NCBI GenBank assembly: GCA_020025035.1
Contig: JAHHSU010000062.1
Location: 1-5,612, forward strand
Direction of reading: 5' to 3'
Length of the DNA: 5,612 nucleotides
DNA from: Thomasclavelia sp.
GTDB taxonomy: Bacteria > Bacillota_I > Bacilli_A > Erysipelotrichales > Coprobacillaceae
The notes under the pieces are model-generated. The model saw nothing but the letters and a program-made list of their open reading frames with translations. It ran no database searches and was not told the DNA's origin. The first letter of the stretch is position 1. Each line of letters opens with the position of its first letter. Made by a program: the position numbers and the translations under genes. Positions 5,087 through 5,612 of this stretch are shown one piece after another.

Positions 5087-5473
5087 ATGGAAAATATTAC
5101 AATAGCGATGGAAAATTACCTAGAGATTATATACGAATTTCAACAAAATGGTAAACGGGTACGAGTAAGTGAAATTGCTAAAAAGAAAAATGTAAGTAAA
5201 GCTAGTGTAAATAATGCAATGAATGTTCTTGCTGATTATGGTTTAGTTATTAATGAAAAATATCATGATGTAATACTTACTAAAAAAGGGGAGAATCTTG
5301 CTAAATTTATTTGCGAAAAGCATAGAGTAATACAAGTTTTATTTGAAGATGTTTTGGGAATAGAATCTAGTATTGCAAGTCATGATGCTTGTTTAATTGA
5401 ACATGTAATTAGTGATCATTCTGTTTTAAAAATCAAAGAGTTTTTAATTAAAAAAAATTATATCAAAGAGTAA
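5087..5473 (+). CDS. DtxR-family metal-dependent transcriptional repressor
   Basis: A 128-residue repressor with an N-terminal winged helix (about 5-68: MENYLEIIYEF, RVSEIAKKKNVSKASVNNAM, LTKKGENLA) and a helical dimerisation and metal domain (about 69-124, with HDACLIEHVISD). It lacks the C-terminal SH3-like domain of actinobacterial DtxR. With this start the numbering runs parallel to DtxR: N10 (Met in DtxR, Asp in MntR), E13, H79, C102, E105, H106. C102 is the iron-type residue, where MntR has Glu. Iron or manganese sensing is inferred, and the name mntR is not justified. ATG 5087 is chosen over 5084 and 5027 because AGAGGTG (5075-5081) is five bases upstream and the family aligns from MENI; the 5027 start would lie upstream of the likely promoter. 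It would repress metal-uptake genes elsewhere or its own gene; no transporter is in the window. The TAA overlaps the terminator stem. Confidence 0.88.
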   Translation: MENITIAMENYLEIIYEFQQNGKRVRVSEIAKKKNVSKASVNNAMNVLADYGLVINEKYHDVILTKKGENLAKFICEKHRVIQVLFEDVLGIESSIASHDACLIEHVISDHSVLKIKEFLIKKNYIKE

Positions 5474-5522
5474 AAAAACCTATAATAACATTCTGGTAAA
5501 AGAACTTATTAAAGGTTTTTTT
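5472..5522 (+). terminator. Long-stem Rho-independent terminator, probably bidirectional
   Basis: A perfect 10-bp outer stem, AAAAAAACCT (5472-5481) with AGGTTTTTTT (5513-5522), encloses two further stems: AATAA (5484-5488) with TTATT (5506-5510), and TTCT (5491-5494) with AGAA (5501-5504). Small bulges lie between them, and the loop is GGTAAA. The A run on the left arm gives a T tract on the other strand, so it could stop transcription from both sides. It starts within the stop codon of the repressor gene and closes the operon block. Confidence 0.85.
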
Positions 5523-5576
5523 ATAATAGATTTAGATATTGGATATTTTTAAATTGTAATAATACATTGATAATTT

Positions 5577-5585
5577 TGTTATAAT
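5577..5585 (+). promoter_or_regulatory. Extended -10 promoter pointing out of the window
   Basis: TG-T-TATAAT is a perfect extended -10; no good -35 is found at 16-18 bases (TTGTAA at 5554-5559 is 20 bases away). Transcription would start near 5592 and run right to a gene outside the window. No coding sequence is seen between 5523 and 5612. Confidence 0.5.
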
Positions 5586-5612
5586 TAATCTTAATAAATG
5601 ATATTATTTTGG

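Overview
The window reads as chromosomal DNA of a low-GC Firmicute (Bacillota). Supporting signs are AT-rich coding sequence with leucine written almost entirely as TTA/TTG in the main operon, strong AGGAGG-type ribosome binding sites, TTG starts, and WhiA, RapZ and MurF proteins of Firmicute type. A gut Erysipelotrichia-like lineage is my best guess, but that is inference; no marker gene here fixes it.

Left part (1 to about 1240): remains of a mobile element. It holds the 3' part of a KilA-N-domain gene, a small membrane protein resembling the CD1845 family of Firmicute conjugative elements, a Rho-independent terminator, and a replisome-organiser-like gene cut down to 48 codons. A decayed stretch follows, which may hold a frameshifted fragment of another element gene. 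Codon use differs from the rest: 13 of 23 leucines in the KilA-N piece are CTN, against 4 of 31 in rapZ. In both small element genes, the codon at normal distance from a good Shine-Dalgarno is ATA, not ATG.

Middle (about 1285 to 4991): one operon, all + strand, behind an extended -10 promoter. It reads rapZ (yvcJ), whiA, a one-domain XRE regulator, a small two-helix membrane protein and murF, with gaps of 19, 1, 14 and 26 bases. It joins a UDP-GlcNAc-linked sensor/NTPase, a division and envelope regulator and a late murein-precursor ligase, so a cell-wall and division theme is clear. The yvcK gene that usually sits between rapZ and whiA is absent.

Right part (4992 to 5612): a short DtxR-family metal-dependent repressor follows murF by 95 bases with its own -10-like element. 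A long hairpin terminator closes the block at 5472-5522. The final 90 bases are non-coding and contain an extended -10 promoter (5577-5585) pointing to a gene beyond the window.

No RNA gene, CRISPR array, complete insertion sequence, integrase or attachment site is recognisable. I see no clear novel system. The best leads are the regulator-dense rapZ-whiA-xre-membrane-murF operon, the competing start at whiA, and the paired ATA start positions in the element remnant.
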